64,000 bases of DNA from Candolleomyces eurysporus. Its lineage: Eukaryota > Basidiomycota > Agaricomycetes > Agaricales > Psathyrellaceae. The translations under genes were made by a program, and so were the position numbers. The stretch is taken from assembly GCA_027579435.1 (NCBI GenBank), contig JANBPK010001210.1, positions 1 through 64,000 on the forward strand, given 5' to 3'. Below the pieces are notes generated by a model. That model was not told the DNA's origin and did no database searches. It saw nothing but the letters and a program-made list of their open reading frames with translations. This document shows positions 10,669 through 20,246 of this stretch, one piece after another (within the stretch, counting starts at the first letter, position 1; the number at the start of each line of letters is the position of its first letter).

Positions 10669-12189
10669 TCACTGCCTGCCTTGACTTTCGACAACGTGTA
10701 CATGCACTCTCTGAGGAGCATTATCCTCTAAGTACCTTGCAAATGCCACTCGTGCGGTGTCCAATTTCAGCTGCAGGGTAAGCTCCTTCAAAGCTCCCGG
10801 GAGGATTTCCATCAAACCTGTATCGATTTTGTTTCCTGACAACTCCAACACCTCCAATCCTGGGGCTTGGCGGAACAGCCCAACCAAAGTCTCCATGTTA
10901 TCTGACAAAGCGTCTTGCCAACCGATAGAGATGGACTTGATCGTATTCGAAGTATTTGACCGCGCGATCATTTCGGGGAAGGTGTTCGAGAAGTCCCACA
11001 ACATGTCATCTTCTTCGCCAACGTACTTCCAGGAGAGTGATTGAAGGGACGGAAGAACGAGGCTCTCGAACAAAGTCGCGCAGGCGAGATCGCACAAAAA
11101 TCCGTGTTCAACCGACAGCTGCGTGAGATGAGGAAGTGTTACTTTGGTACCATCCGGCGGCAACTTTCTGATGAAAACTCTTGCGTCGGTACCACCCTGC
11201 GGCTCGATTCCGACGTGCAAAGAGCGCAGGTTCCGACAGCTCTCTAGGATGGAGCAATACGTCATCCCCTGGTATTTCCGCACGACAGAAAAGGGTCCCA
11301 AACGAAGCGTGGTAAGGGCATCCCATGGCACGTCGAACTTTGCAAACGTTCCATTAGAATGCATTGCAAAGTCTTCGAGCGCTTGGAATTGCTCGTAAGG
11401 GTGAGTAAATATATCCGAGAGTTGAATCTCTCTTCGGGTGTTACGTTTGGATCGTATAGCGAGGTGAAGCTTCTTCATGATGGGGAAGGTGATACCCTTG
11501 GAGTCGGGATCTTGAAAGACCTGTCGGAGGAGGGCCACGTCTGACGACGTCGCCAGCACGATCTTGAAATCGAGAGTCCCAAAATTGTTGGCGATCGAAT
11601 GGAGGTAGTCGATGAAGATATGGTTGTTGGGATTGGATGAGGAGAGGGACAGCGACAGGGAGAGAGGGGTCGACCCAGCGTGGGAGTACCATCTAGTCGC
11701 CTTTTCAACGACACGCCTGATGTCTGCCTCTTCCGAGGTCGACCTCAGGTCAAGATACAGCGCTGCCCAGAACCGAGTAATGCCGCACACAATGTTATAC
11801 CACGCTCTCGATACCAACATGAAGGGGAGGAAGGGTGGTGCGCCGTTGAGCGACAAGGGAGAAGGGGAGTAGGCCTCCTCGATGAAGGCTTCAACGATTT
11901 CATCCGGTATTCCTCGTCTGGTAGAAATGACGTCCATATACTTCTGCTTCTTCTCTTCAATGACTTTCTTCCTGGCCTGCAACTCCACGAGCTGGTGTTC
12001 AAGATCCCCGAGAGGCTGTTTGACCGTTGCTGCGAGCTGGCTCTCGCGATCTGCGATGTGTTCGTTGACTGCGGTCAACGCCTGGTTGAACGACTCGATG
12101 GCTGCCTGGGCAATGGAGTACTGCTGGGATGACGGGGGTATGTTGGAGTCGAAAAGGCCCTGCAGGGCTTGGTCTTCTTGGGCGTCCAT
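10669..12189 (-). CDS. F-box-like/LRR protein (paralogue 1)
   Basis: Single-exon gene of 506 aa. I chose the start MDAQEDQ at 12189 because the paralogues at 31194 and 44526 begin at the equivalent position; five more codons upstream are open. Order of parts: a conserved N-terminal DLxDSNIPPSxQQYSIAQ block, a coiled coil of about 45 residues (QLVELQARKKVIEEKKQKY), the F-box-like segment RRGIPDEIVEAFIEEA...LPFMLVSRAWYNIVCG, then irregular leucine-rich repeats to the end. F-box proteins recruit substrates to SCF ubiquitin ligases; the substrate here is unknown. The 3' flank (about 10640-10668) is shared with the second paralogue, so the copies arose by segmental duplication. Confidence 0.88.
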   Translation of the reverse strand: MDAQEDQALQGLFDSNIPPSSQQYSIAQAAIESFNQALTAVNEHIADRESQLAATVKQPLGDLEHQLVELQARKKVIEEKKQKYMDVISTRRGIPDEIVEAFIEEAYSPSPLSLNGAPPFLPFMLVSRAWYNIVCGITRFWAALYLDLRSTSEEADIRRVVEKATRWYSHAGSTPLSLSLSLSSSNPNNHIFIDYLHSIANNFGTLDFKIVLATSSDVALLRQVFQDPDSKGITFPIMKKLHLAIRSKRNTRREIQLSDIFTHPYEQFQALEDFAMHSNGTFAKFDVPWDALTTLRLGPFSVVRKYQGMTYCSILESCRNLRSLHVGIEPQGGTDARVFIRKLPPDGTKVTLPHLTQLSVEHGFLCDLACATLFESLVLPSLQSLSWKYVGEEDDMLWDFSNTFPEMIARSNTSNTIKSISIGWQDALSDNMETLVGLFRQAPGLEVLELSGNKIDTGLMEILPGALKELTLQLKLDTARVAFARYLEDNAPQRVHVHVVESQGRQ

Positions 12190-13229
12190 GACTGTTGGAA
12201 GCAAGATGAGAGCGTGGGTAGCAATAGCGTTTGACAGGGCTCAAGTGCTCAGGCTCTCGCCATAACAAGTTCTTTTTTGGACGTCCTGCAGCCGGTCCTC
12301 CGGCGGTCCGGTCGGCTGGCTTTGCTGCTCTGCTCGGAGTCGTTACCAAGTTCCACGCCCTTGAAGTAGTCCAGGAGACCACTCCAGTCTACGCAGGCAG
12401 AGATAGCTAGGCGAGGAGGCTAAGGGAATGTCCCGATTCTGTCCCAGGTATCAACTCGGGCTTCCCAGCCGCGATCTAATTGTTCTTGCCGACCCCTCTT
12501 GTCAATCTGTTAGTGGGTTATTGCGGCCACAAATGCTTATTTGAAGATTGCTCAGTTCCCAGATTGGGCAAGGCTGAATAACGTCACCGTGCGTTAATTG
12601 GTGTACATAAGGGACATATTGAATGGGATTTACTTGTTTGACGCTGAATTTCGTATATGATTAAGATTAAGGGGTCATATGAGAAGTTCAGCCGCATCCA
12701 TCCCACATGAATTCGAACTTGGCTCTCGGCCTAACCCGCTAGCGATTGGTGATTGTACCAGAACCAGTTGACTCCTCACTCACAGAAGCAGAACGACAGG
12801 AGGAAGGGAAGCTAAACACAGACGACGTTGAAGACGAATCAGAAAAATAGTCAGATGGCAAAGAAGAAATCGAAGACAAAGATGTTGAATTGGAGTTCGA
12901 CCACATGCAAAGGGAAATGGAATCCGAGACGAAGGGTTAGCAGGAAGCTGTCGACTCTGACTCCAATAAGCCAATAGTTCTTTCGGATACGACGCTGTAT
13001 GCATATACTATTCTGCCTCCTCTGCGGCTTCACCCTTGCACTCTTAAGAGCTGTGGCATCCCTCGTCGAAGCCTAAATTTCCCCTCCTTGACACTCCACT
13101 GCGCACCCCCAAAGCATCGCCCAAATCTTTGTCGAGTGAATGAAGTACGGTCAAAAGCTTGTCTGCGTCGAAATCAAACACGCATCTCATCACTCCAACC
13201 ATCGCGTTCCCATCTCTTCCTATGTCCCT
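12190..13229. other. Intergenic region, no supported gene
   Basis: No gene supported. Around 12785-12950 a plus-strand stretch rich in Glu/Asp codons (for example KEEIEDKDVELEFDHMQRE) contains a stop and looks like a fragment of an acidic protein. At about 12690-12775 the minus strand has a tRNA-like T-loop sequence (AGTTCGAATTC), too weak to call. Confidence 0.5.
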
Positions 13230-13960
13230 GCCTCACTTCCACCACTCGTATGGAAAGACGATTGGCAGAGCGTGGTGAAGAATAGGTTGGATGGGCGACG
13301 GAGGTATGGGACCTGGCGTGCAAGTGCAGCGGACTCGATGGTACACAGATCCGCTAAGGGTAAAGTAGACGACGGGGTATGGACCGCAGAGCGTACGATG
13401 CGCGATGAAGGGAATAGGTCGTTTCGAGGCGGGGTGGGTATGAGCTGCAGGTAAAAGAGGTGTTAGCAAGAATCGGAAGACGGTGGAGGATCATAACAAT
13501 GGACAAAAAGGAGGAACGGTAAATGAAAAGGCTGGAGAGGGAGGCGAGGACGACGAGAGAAAAAACGAAGGGGCAGAGTGACGAGAAACTAATAAACACG
13601 TACAACTTGTCATCCAAACTCCCCACCTAAATTTCGAGATTCTACAGCGCCACGATCTGATTTGACTTGACCTGTATCTTCTCCCCATCTCTTGTTACGT
13701 CCCCACAGCAGTCCCCACAGTAGTCCTTGCCTTTGAACCTACGCGTTCCCCAGCTTGGAATCGAATTGCAGCGCATGAATGGCGTCGACCTTTTCTTGAA
13801 CCCACTCGCTCATCTTGATGAGTCGACTACGGTGGAGATTAAACAGATCGACCGGTGTGGATGGGGGAGCTACCGTCCAAGTTGCGGTCGTTCGTATGCC
13901 TGTTGAATCGAGTGGCAGCTGAGCCGGAGGTTGGATTATGGTCGGCGACGCGTTCTTGAG
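13230..13960 (-). pseudogene. Relic of a duplicated multi-exon gene (copy 1), BTB-gene-like at one exon junction
   Basis: Minus-strand coding traces: a segment SRLIKMSEWVQEKVDAIHAL near 13750-13830, then a segment ending SLDDKL at a GTACGTG donor (intron 13604-13445, 160 nt, CTGCAG acceptor). The next exon begins FSYPPRLETTYSLHRASYALRS before a stop. The junction has the same intron phase, donor and post-intron motif as the BTB gene at 47.4-50.9 kb (FSYLTSDPS...YALQRASTALRS). Stops and frame changes elsewhere make it a relic. A second copy lies at about 17690-18330. Confidence 0.45.
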
Positions 13961-15161
13961 CTGTCATCGTGGACGAGGTCTTCGGCAGAGTGGCATACGA
14001 CGATGTAGGCGGTTGCCAAGGCATGGAGGGTGCGACAGCGGAGGTGGAGAGGACTCGCAAAGAGTGCAGGAAGAGGATGTAGGGAGAAACGCCGAGGGAG
14101 TTTGATCATGACAATCCCAAGTGATAGATCTCGAATCCGGGTCCGAGGAAAGAGAGAAAGGGTGTTTGCCAGAGACAAGTTCGGCACGTTTAGCAGGGGG
14201 CGCGGTGGAGGCGACTATCCATGGTCAAGGACGTTGCTCCCTGCCACCACCCGACGTTTTGAGGGGGCCCGCTTCTTCTCTTCGCGACCAAGCTACCCTC
14301 GTCCACCGAGCCTTCATTGTCGCTTGAAGTAGTCACCACCACTATCCTTTTCCTTCTCTTTCTCCGCGCCCTCCGTGACCCGACTTCTGGCTAGGGCTGT
14401 ACTCGCCACCAGCTGCTTACTCCGGCAACTCCGCACCCATCTCCATATCGCCGGGAGAAGTGTCTCGTCGCCAGAGTTGAGTTGTTGATCGGGGAGAAGG
14501 GGACTCGTGGGGAAAGCACGAGGGATGATTGACGAATGGGCTTGGCTGTTGTGGCGAAGACGAGAGCGGGGACGGTGATGCTTGAGCGTGTTTGGCCTTC
14601 CGGTAATGGCGAAAATGAGAGATAGCGATAGATGCTGTGTCTGCTGTCCCTGGGGTCCAGTAAGGCATCCCGTTCTTCCATCCCCGCACCCTCCTGTCAA
14701 CCCCTCTTCCACCTGCCGTGCTTCAACAAACAGCTTCCACACCTCCGACTCCGGGTCTTGACGGTACGTTCTGCACACCAGCAGCCTTTCTTCAACAAAT
14801 CAGAACGACGTATATAGGATTCCATGTCTTCTAAAGCTCACCTTCTCACTGGCCCTGGAGGCTACTCGGACTCGTCATTCTCCCCGCTATACCGAGCAAG
14901 GGCAACGGACTGAATCGTCGGGATAAGGTGCTCATCGGGCAATGTTTACCTTACTGAAGATATATGACGCGCAGAATACCCGAGCGCAACATTGTCCGCG
15001 ATTATACGGGCCTAGACTTTCGAGGGTGAGTGGTGAGGACGCAAGATGGCAAACCTGGAAACGCAAGCTGAGAAGGCAGTATTCGTGGGAACAATGAGCA
15101 ATTGTCGCCATCGGCCGTCCGCCGGCATGAATAGACGTGCTCGAGTCTCCTCGCGATTGTG
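13961..15161. other. Non-coding region upstream of the membrane-protein gene
   Basis: No gene supported. Minus-strand ORFs at 14314-14778 are low-complexity and overlap one another. A short stretch at about 14763-14820 (TTCTGCACACCAGCAGCC...) is repeated in diverged form at about 27170-27225, so fragments of a dispersed repeat are present. Confidence 0.5.
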
Positions 15162-15302
15162 CGTTGCTAACGCAGAAGAACTCGGCACGGGAGATTAACA
15201 GAACACTCTCGCTCTGGAAGGGTCAATCATCAGTGATTGAGATGACCCTTCCAGAGAGTGTTCTGTTAATCACCCGGGCTGAGTTCGTTTGCGTTAGCAA
15301 CG
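15162..15302. repeat. Large inverted repeat (hairpin), arms of about 62-66 bp
   Basis: The left arm (15162-15227) starts CGTTGCTAACGCA and contains GATTAACAGAACACTCTC; the right arm (15241-15302) is its reverse complement with a few mismatches and small indels. A ~14-nt spacer separates them. The element ends 350 bp before a membrane-protein start codon. In the duplicated copy upstream of the pseudogene at 18977 only a single diverged arm is recognisable (about 18505-18570). It resembles a foldback/MITE-type element, but no target-site duplication was identified. Confidence 0.85.
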
Positions 15303-15587
15303 AACAGTCGCAGGGAGACTGGAGCACCTCAGTTGAGAGTATCATCAAACTAACGGGCGGGGATACCGACGCTTGTCACTATTAAAGTTCTCCCCCTCAG
15401 TGAGCTTTGTTCCGCTATGATCGAAGCCGAATACCCTTGTGTCTGAAAGTGATCACTCTCCCACTTCATAAGGCAACGCTTGTTCTCCGCGTAAACAGTT
15501 GGCACGAGATGTTTTACCGTTCTTGTTTCGGTCAAGACTTCAGGATGCCTTGTGAGGGGGTAGAAGCACAGGTTTCGCCCTCCACAT

Positions 15588-15602
15588 ACTACTTAAAGAG
15601 GC
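15588..15602 (+). promoter_or_regulatory. TATA-like core promoter element shared by membrane genes
   Basis: The sequence ACTTAAAGAGGC lies about 55 nt before the ATG of membrane gene A. Related sequences precede the other plus-strand copies at similar distances: TACTTGAAGAGG before gene B, CTTTAAAAAGAGGC before gene C (about 27874-27887) and CTATTTAAGAGAG before gene E (about 32277-32290). Position and conservation suggest a core promoter; no direct evidence. Confidence 0.45.
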
Positions 15603-15652
15603 ATGGGCAGAAGGGGTCCAGCACAAATCGTTGCACGCTCACAGTTTTTGCC

Positions 15653-16985
15653 ATGGATTCCCATTTCATAGACCAATTGATCATTATAGAGGCTCGATCA
15701 GCGTATGCGAATTATACATTGACCATGGTCGAAGTTGGTATGTGACCGTAATCCTAGACACTGAACCTATGCTTATATCTAATCTGGGTCTCTCTATGCA
15801 CCAGGAATACACATATTCATGGCATTTTATGGCCTCTCTGTGTTCCTGGAGACACCGGAGCATCTCAGGAAGGGCAGGAGGAGATATATAGCAACCAGCT
15901 TCATTATCACATGCCTTTCTGCCCTCACTGCGTCCCTTGACATGGCCGATTACTTTCAAGTCCTCTTCGCTTCAACTTCACCATCTCATTGGGTGGAAGT
16001 CATGATGCTTAGTGCCGAACAGTGGAAGCCAATCCTGAGTAGGACTATCCTGGTGATTCTCGTTTGGATAGGAGACGCACTAATGGTAAGCCCGGATCTT
16101 CGCAATATACATGTTTGTATCTCATGGAACGAATCTCACAGGTCTACCGATGCTATATAATTTGCGTCAATTATTGGTGGATTGTAGCTCTCCCTGGAGC
16201 TACCTGTTTGTGTGCACCAGGTGGGCCACGCTCTCAGATGTTCGTTCGAGTCGGAGTTTAACTTATTCTCCACAATAGTCCTCAACTTCATCTTCACGTA
16301 TCGAAACGATTTACCTAATAAAAGTATCCGAGTGTACGAAACCGCCTACATTTTCTTGGTCGTTTCAACCAATGTTCTTGTCACATTTCTTATTGTGTTT
16401 CACCTTCTTCGTGCACGTCGAACCCTATCGAAGCTCCTACCGTCGAAAGATATGCACCTCTACACTGGGGTGGTGGCCATTCTCATCGAGTCCGCTCTTC
16501 CACTGAGCATTTTCGGGATCATCGCAGCTGCACTGGTGGTGGGCACAAGTTTTTATACCCAACAGTTCTCCGAAGGAGGCACGGTTTGCTATAACTTATT
16601 CACGGGCCTGTTTTACACGTTTTGCGTAAGTCCATTGAAGTCTCCCAGTGTCTCAGAGTGCTGCACTGACTTTCCTCAGACTCTCTCGCCCCACATGATC
16701 ATCTTCCGTGTCACAACTGGCCGCTCCTTCATAAAGTTCCCCTCTGCTAAGGACGATGTCCTATCCAATCCCATCGCATTCGCTCACCAAACCGCTGAAT
16801 CCTCTTTTCTCCAATCATCAATCAATACTCGTGAGATGGGCGGAAACCCAGAGCCCGACATCGAGCGACTTGCAGCAGATTCAATCGGCGCGATCCCAAT
16901 CCCGACGACCACCCAAATGTCTCAAATCATTCAGGTTGGCGAGGAGGAGCGAGAAGAGGTGGGCGGAGAGAAGAAGAATATCTAA
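15653..16985 (+). CDS. Multi-pass membrane protein of an expanded agaric family (copy A)
   Basis: Five exons: 15653-15737, 15805-16085, 16142-16220, 16279-16625, 16680-16985; introns 67, 56, 58 and 54 nt with phases 1,0,1,0; 365 aa. Signatures shared by all copies: YANYTLTMVEVGIHIFMAFYGL, LETPEHLRKGRRRYI, VYRCYIICVNYWW, LLRARRTLSKLLPSKDM, YTGVVAILIESALPLSIFGI and PHMIIFRVTTGRSF. About seven hydrophobic segments are visible, with a hydrophilic cytosolic-type tail of ~80 residues rich in Glu and Lys. The fold plan resembles the widespread uncharacterised basidiomycete seven-span proteins; it is not an STE3 pheromone receptor by motif. Function unknown. The block containing it was duplicated to give pseudogene B downstream. 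Confidence 0.88.
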
Positions 16986-17689
16986 GTAGTAATCCGAGTC
17001 GAGATACCCCTTCTCAGCTGGCCGATGTGGCCCCCAGGTAGTCTCTTATACCCCTAGCGAAACTTTAACTTACATAGTCGGTCTTGTCAGTCTCAGTTTC
17101 CTGTATTTTCCTTCGTCTTCAATCTACCCTTGTATGCATGCGGAATTGATGTTTGAATAAGGATAGTTACACAATTGGAACCTGTTGCTGACCCCTTAGT
17201 GGTGACAGTCTGGTCAAATAGCGAACGCAAGGCTATTCGAGTCTGTTCGTCTCTTACTTTTTGTCTTGAACGACATCCACTTTCTGCGAGAAAATCCGCC
17301 AAGGGGCAGCTATTTCGAATACAATGCTGTACCACACTCTTTGCGGCTCCACCGTGCCTTGCACCCGTTAGTATCATAAAGTCCCTTGTTTAAGCCGTGG
17401 AATTCGATGACCCATCATTGAAACTCCTGGAGTCCCGTAAACAAACCATTGCCCTCTTCTTTGGATGACTGAGGTATGAGCGAAAGTTGCCGAGACGTTT
17501 CTTGGTCGACTTCTGGAACGTCTTGTCCCGAATTTTGTAAAACAACCTTTTCATCACACCAGGTACGCGCTCGCATCGCCTCCTTTGTCCCCGCCTCTTG
17601 CTGTATTTCTGCGCCAGAAATCCGTACACTATCGAATTCACCACACTTCCTCACCAGCTCCCACACCACCGTTGCCCCATCCAACCTCT

Positions 17690-18330
17690 TTTTTCGCGAC
17701 GCTCTGCCAACCGACCTTGCATATGTTTGAGAGGACGAAAGTGGTGTAAGTGAGGCAGGACGCAGAACAAAGAGTGTATAACAGTGTGCGATGGAGGGGT
17801 AAAATTGTTTGGGGGGGGCGGTGAGTTGGCAAAGTATGGGCTATATCTAAAAGTGATGTTAGCGAGAATCAGACGACGATGGAAGAACATAGCGATTGGG
17901 AAGGCAAGAGAAGCAATAATTGAGAAGGCTAGAGAGGGAAGCGAGGATAATGAAAGTAAAAAGAAGGTGAAGATTGACAAGGAAAAGGCAACACGTACAA
18001 AATGTCGTCCAAACTCTCTACATAATCCCGAGGTCCTACAATGCCATGATTCCATTCAACGTGACGCCCATTCACACCTATCCTGATCACATCTCCTGCA
18101 GTGGTCCTTGTCCTCCCCCTAGCATGTTCTCCCTTTGGAATTGGAGCGCAGTGCATTGATGGCGTCCACCTTTTTTCGAAAACCCTCGCTCACCTGGACG
18201 AGCCGACTCCGCTGGAGGTGGAACCATATTGAACCAATCAAAACGGAGGAGCCACTGTCTAGGTTCCAGTGGTACGCTTGTTGAATTGATCGGCACTCGG
18301 GCTAGGATTCGACTTAAAATTGGCGACGGG
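17690..18330 (-). pseudogene. Relic of a duplicated multi-exon gene (copy 2)
   Basis: Diverged duplicate of the relic at 13230-13960. It keeps a minus-strand segment IVGPRDYVESLDDIL ending at a GTACGTG donor, with a 152-nt intron (17998-17847) and a TTTTAG acceptor. Upstream it matches the KVDAIHAL region as KKVDAINAL near 18150-18190. The 3' part (about 17700-17765) is related to 13210-13290 in the opposite orientation, so the copy was rearranged. No intact frame. The stretch 16986-17690 before it holds no supported gene. Confidence 0.42.
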
Positions 18331-18976
18331 CGTTTGAACCATCATCATGGACGATGAGGTAGGCAGTTGCTGAGAAGCATAGGGCGCGACCGCGGAGAGG
18401 AAAGGACTCACGATGAGTATAAGAGGACGATCTAGGAAGTAACTTTATCAAGACGATCCTTAGTGATAGATCCCGACTCAACAAGTGTATCTGATGAAAA
18501 GGCGATCCTTCCGGAGTGGGTGTTCTGATGATCTCCCGTACTGAGAGAGATGTTTTGCGTTCGCATCGTACAGTAGCGGCGACACTGGAGCACCTCCATT
18601 GAGCTACTATCATCCAAGGAATCTTGCGGGCGTAGTGCAATCAAATCAACGGCGGGCATGGAACTAGCTAGGCTATCAACACTGAAACCATCCTTTGTAG
18701 TGATCTTGGTGACGTTATGATCGAAGCAAAATACTCTTGTGTCCAAAAATTCACCATCTTCTCCCCTCAGTGGGCTATCCATGTCCTGGGCTTCCCGGAA
18801 TTGTTGGCGTTGTAAACATTTGACAAGGGATATTCTACCGTTCTTGTCTCCATGAATATTTCGGGATTGCCTGCGAGGGAGTAGAAGCACAGGTTTTGCC
18901 CTCCACATAATACTTGAAGAGGAATGAACAAAAGAGATCTGGGACAAATCCTTGCACGCTCACACTGCTTGTTGCA

Positions 18977-19893
18977 ATGGATTCCCGTTACTTGGATCGC
19001 ATTGTCACTGTGGACGCTTGAGCAAAGTATGCGAAGTATGCCCTAACCATGGTCGAAGTCGGTACGTGACCCTGAGCCAAGATATTGGACCAATGCTCAC
19101 GTCTACTAGAAATACCTTTACGCACCAGAAGTCCACGTATTTATGACATTCTAGGGTCTTTCCGTGTTCCTAGAGACACCGGAGCATCTCAGGAAGGGCG
19201 GGAGGAGATACATAGCGACCAGCTTTGCTATGCCCTGCCTTACTGCCATCACTGCGTCCCTTGACATAGCTGATTATTTTCAAGTCCTCTTCGGTTCAAC
19301 TTCACCTTCCCATTGAAACTCACGCTGCTCAGTGGCCGACGTGGAAGTCGTTACTCAGCGGCACTGTCCTGGGAATTCTCGTTTGGATAGGGTATGTACT
19401 ACCGGTGAGTGCCTATGTTTGCAATGTACATGCTTATAGTTCATGGAATGCATTGCACAGGTCTACCGGTGCTATGTGATTTGCGTCGATTACTGGTGGG
19501 TGGCAGTTCTCCCTGGAGCTACCTGTTTGTGTGCACTATTATACGTGGGTCAAGCTCTCAGATTTTTGTCCAAGTTGGACAGTCAAATCATTCCATCAAA
19601 AAAAGTCCTCCACTTCGTCTTGACATATGAGATTGACTTGCGTTCCAACAGTCTGCCCGCGTACTCAAGTGCTTACACTCTCTTGGTTTTTTCAACCAAA
19701 GTTCTTGTCACAAGCCTTATTATGTTTCACCTGCTTCGGGCCCGTCGAACTTGATCAAAGCTCTTACCGTCAAAGGGTACGCACCTCTATACTGTGGTGG
19801 TGGCCATTCTCATCGAGTGCGCTCTTCCACTCAGTATTTTCGGGATCGTCGCAGCTGCATTGGGGCGGGGTTCGGCTCTCAGTGAACCATAGG
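18977..19893 (+). pseudogene. Membrane-protein pseudogene (copy B)
   Basis: Tandem duplicate of copy A. Exon 1 starts MDSRYLDRIV but a TGA replaces the CGA codon of the LIIIEARS-type segment. Exon 2 has a TAG just after the first MTF and a TGA at the SPSH segment. Exon 3 (VYRCYVICVDYWWVAVLPGA) is well preserved after its CAG acceptor, and exon 4 starts correctly but ends in an early TGA in LLRARRT. The last exon is missing. Promoter and ~500 bp upstream are also homologous to copy A. Confidence 0.9.
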
Positions 19894-20246
19894 ACACCCT
19901 AACAAATAAGGTCGTTTATCCGACTTGCCTTCATAGAGTTTCCTTTGAGCCCTATCTTGTTTCCGCCGCCCATGTGGTTCATTCACTTCTCTAATGCGTC
20001 ATCAAGCTTCCTAATGCGCTTCTTGTAGGGTATTTATAGCGCTCTTTAGTCTGAGCGTCTAAATCTCCGATAAGTAGCCGATATATTCACTAACAAGACT
20101 GAGATAACACACAGGGAAAACAGTGTTCGCGGTCGATATGAAGAAGAACGACTATAAGAATTCTATCGAATCGAATCTCTCCATTTCTTATCGACAGCCA
20201 CAGTATAATTATCTGTCTGCTGGTTGCGAGACCATCCCATCCAACT
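19894..20246. other. Intergenic region, promoter side of the subtilase gene
   Basis: No gene seen. The membrane-gene homology ends here abruptly. A TATTTATAGCGC element near 20031 lies about 210 nt upstream of the subtilase start; its role is uncertain. Confidence 0.4.

Noticed and set aside
12690..12775. tRNA-like or tRNA-derived SINE on the minus strand
   Set aside because: A T-loop-like AGTTCGAATTC is present, but no convincing acceptor, D and anticodon stems could be drawn.
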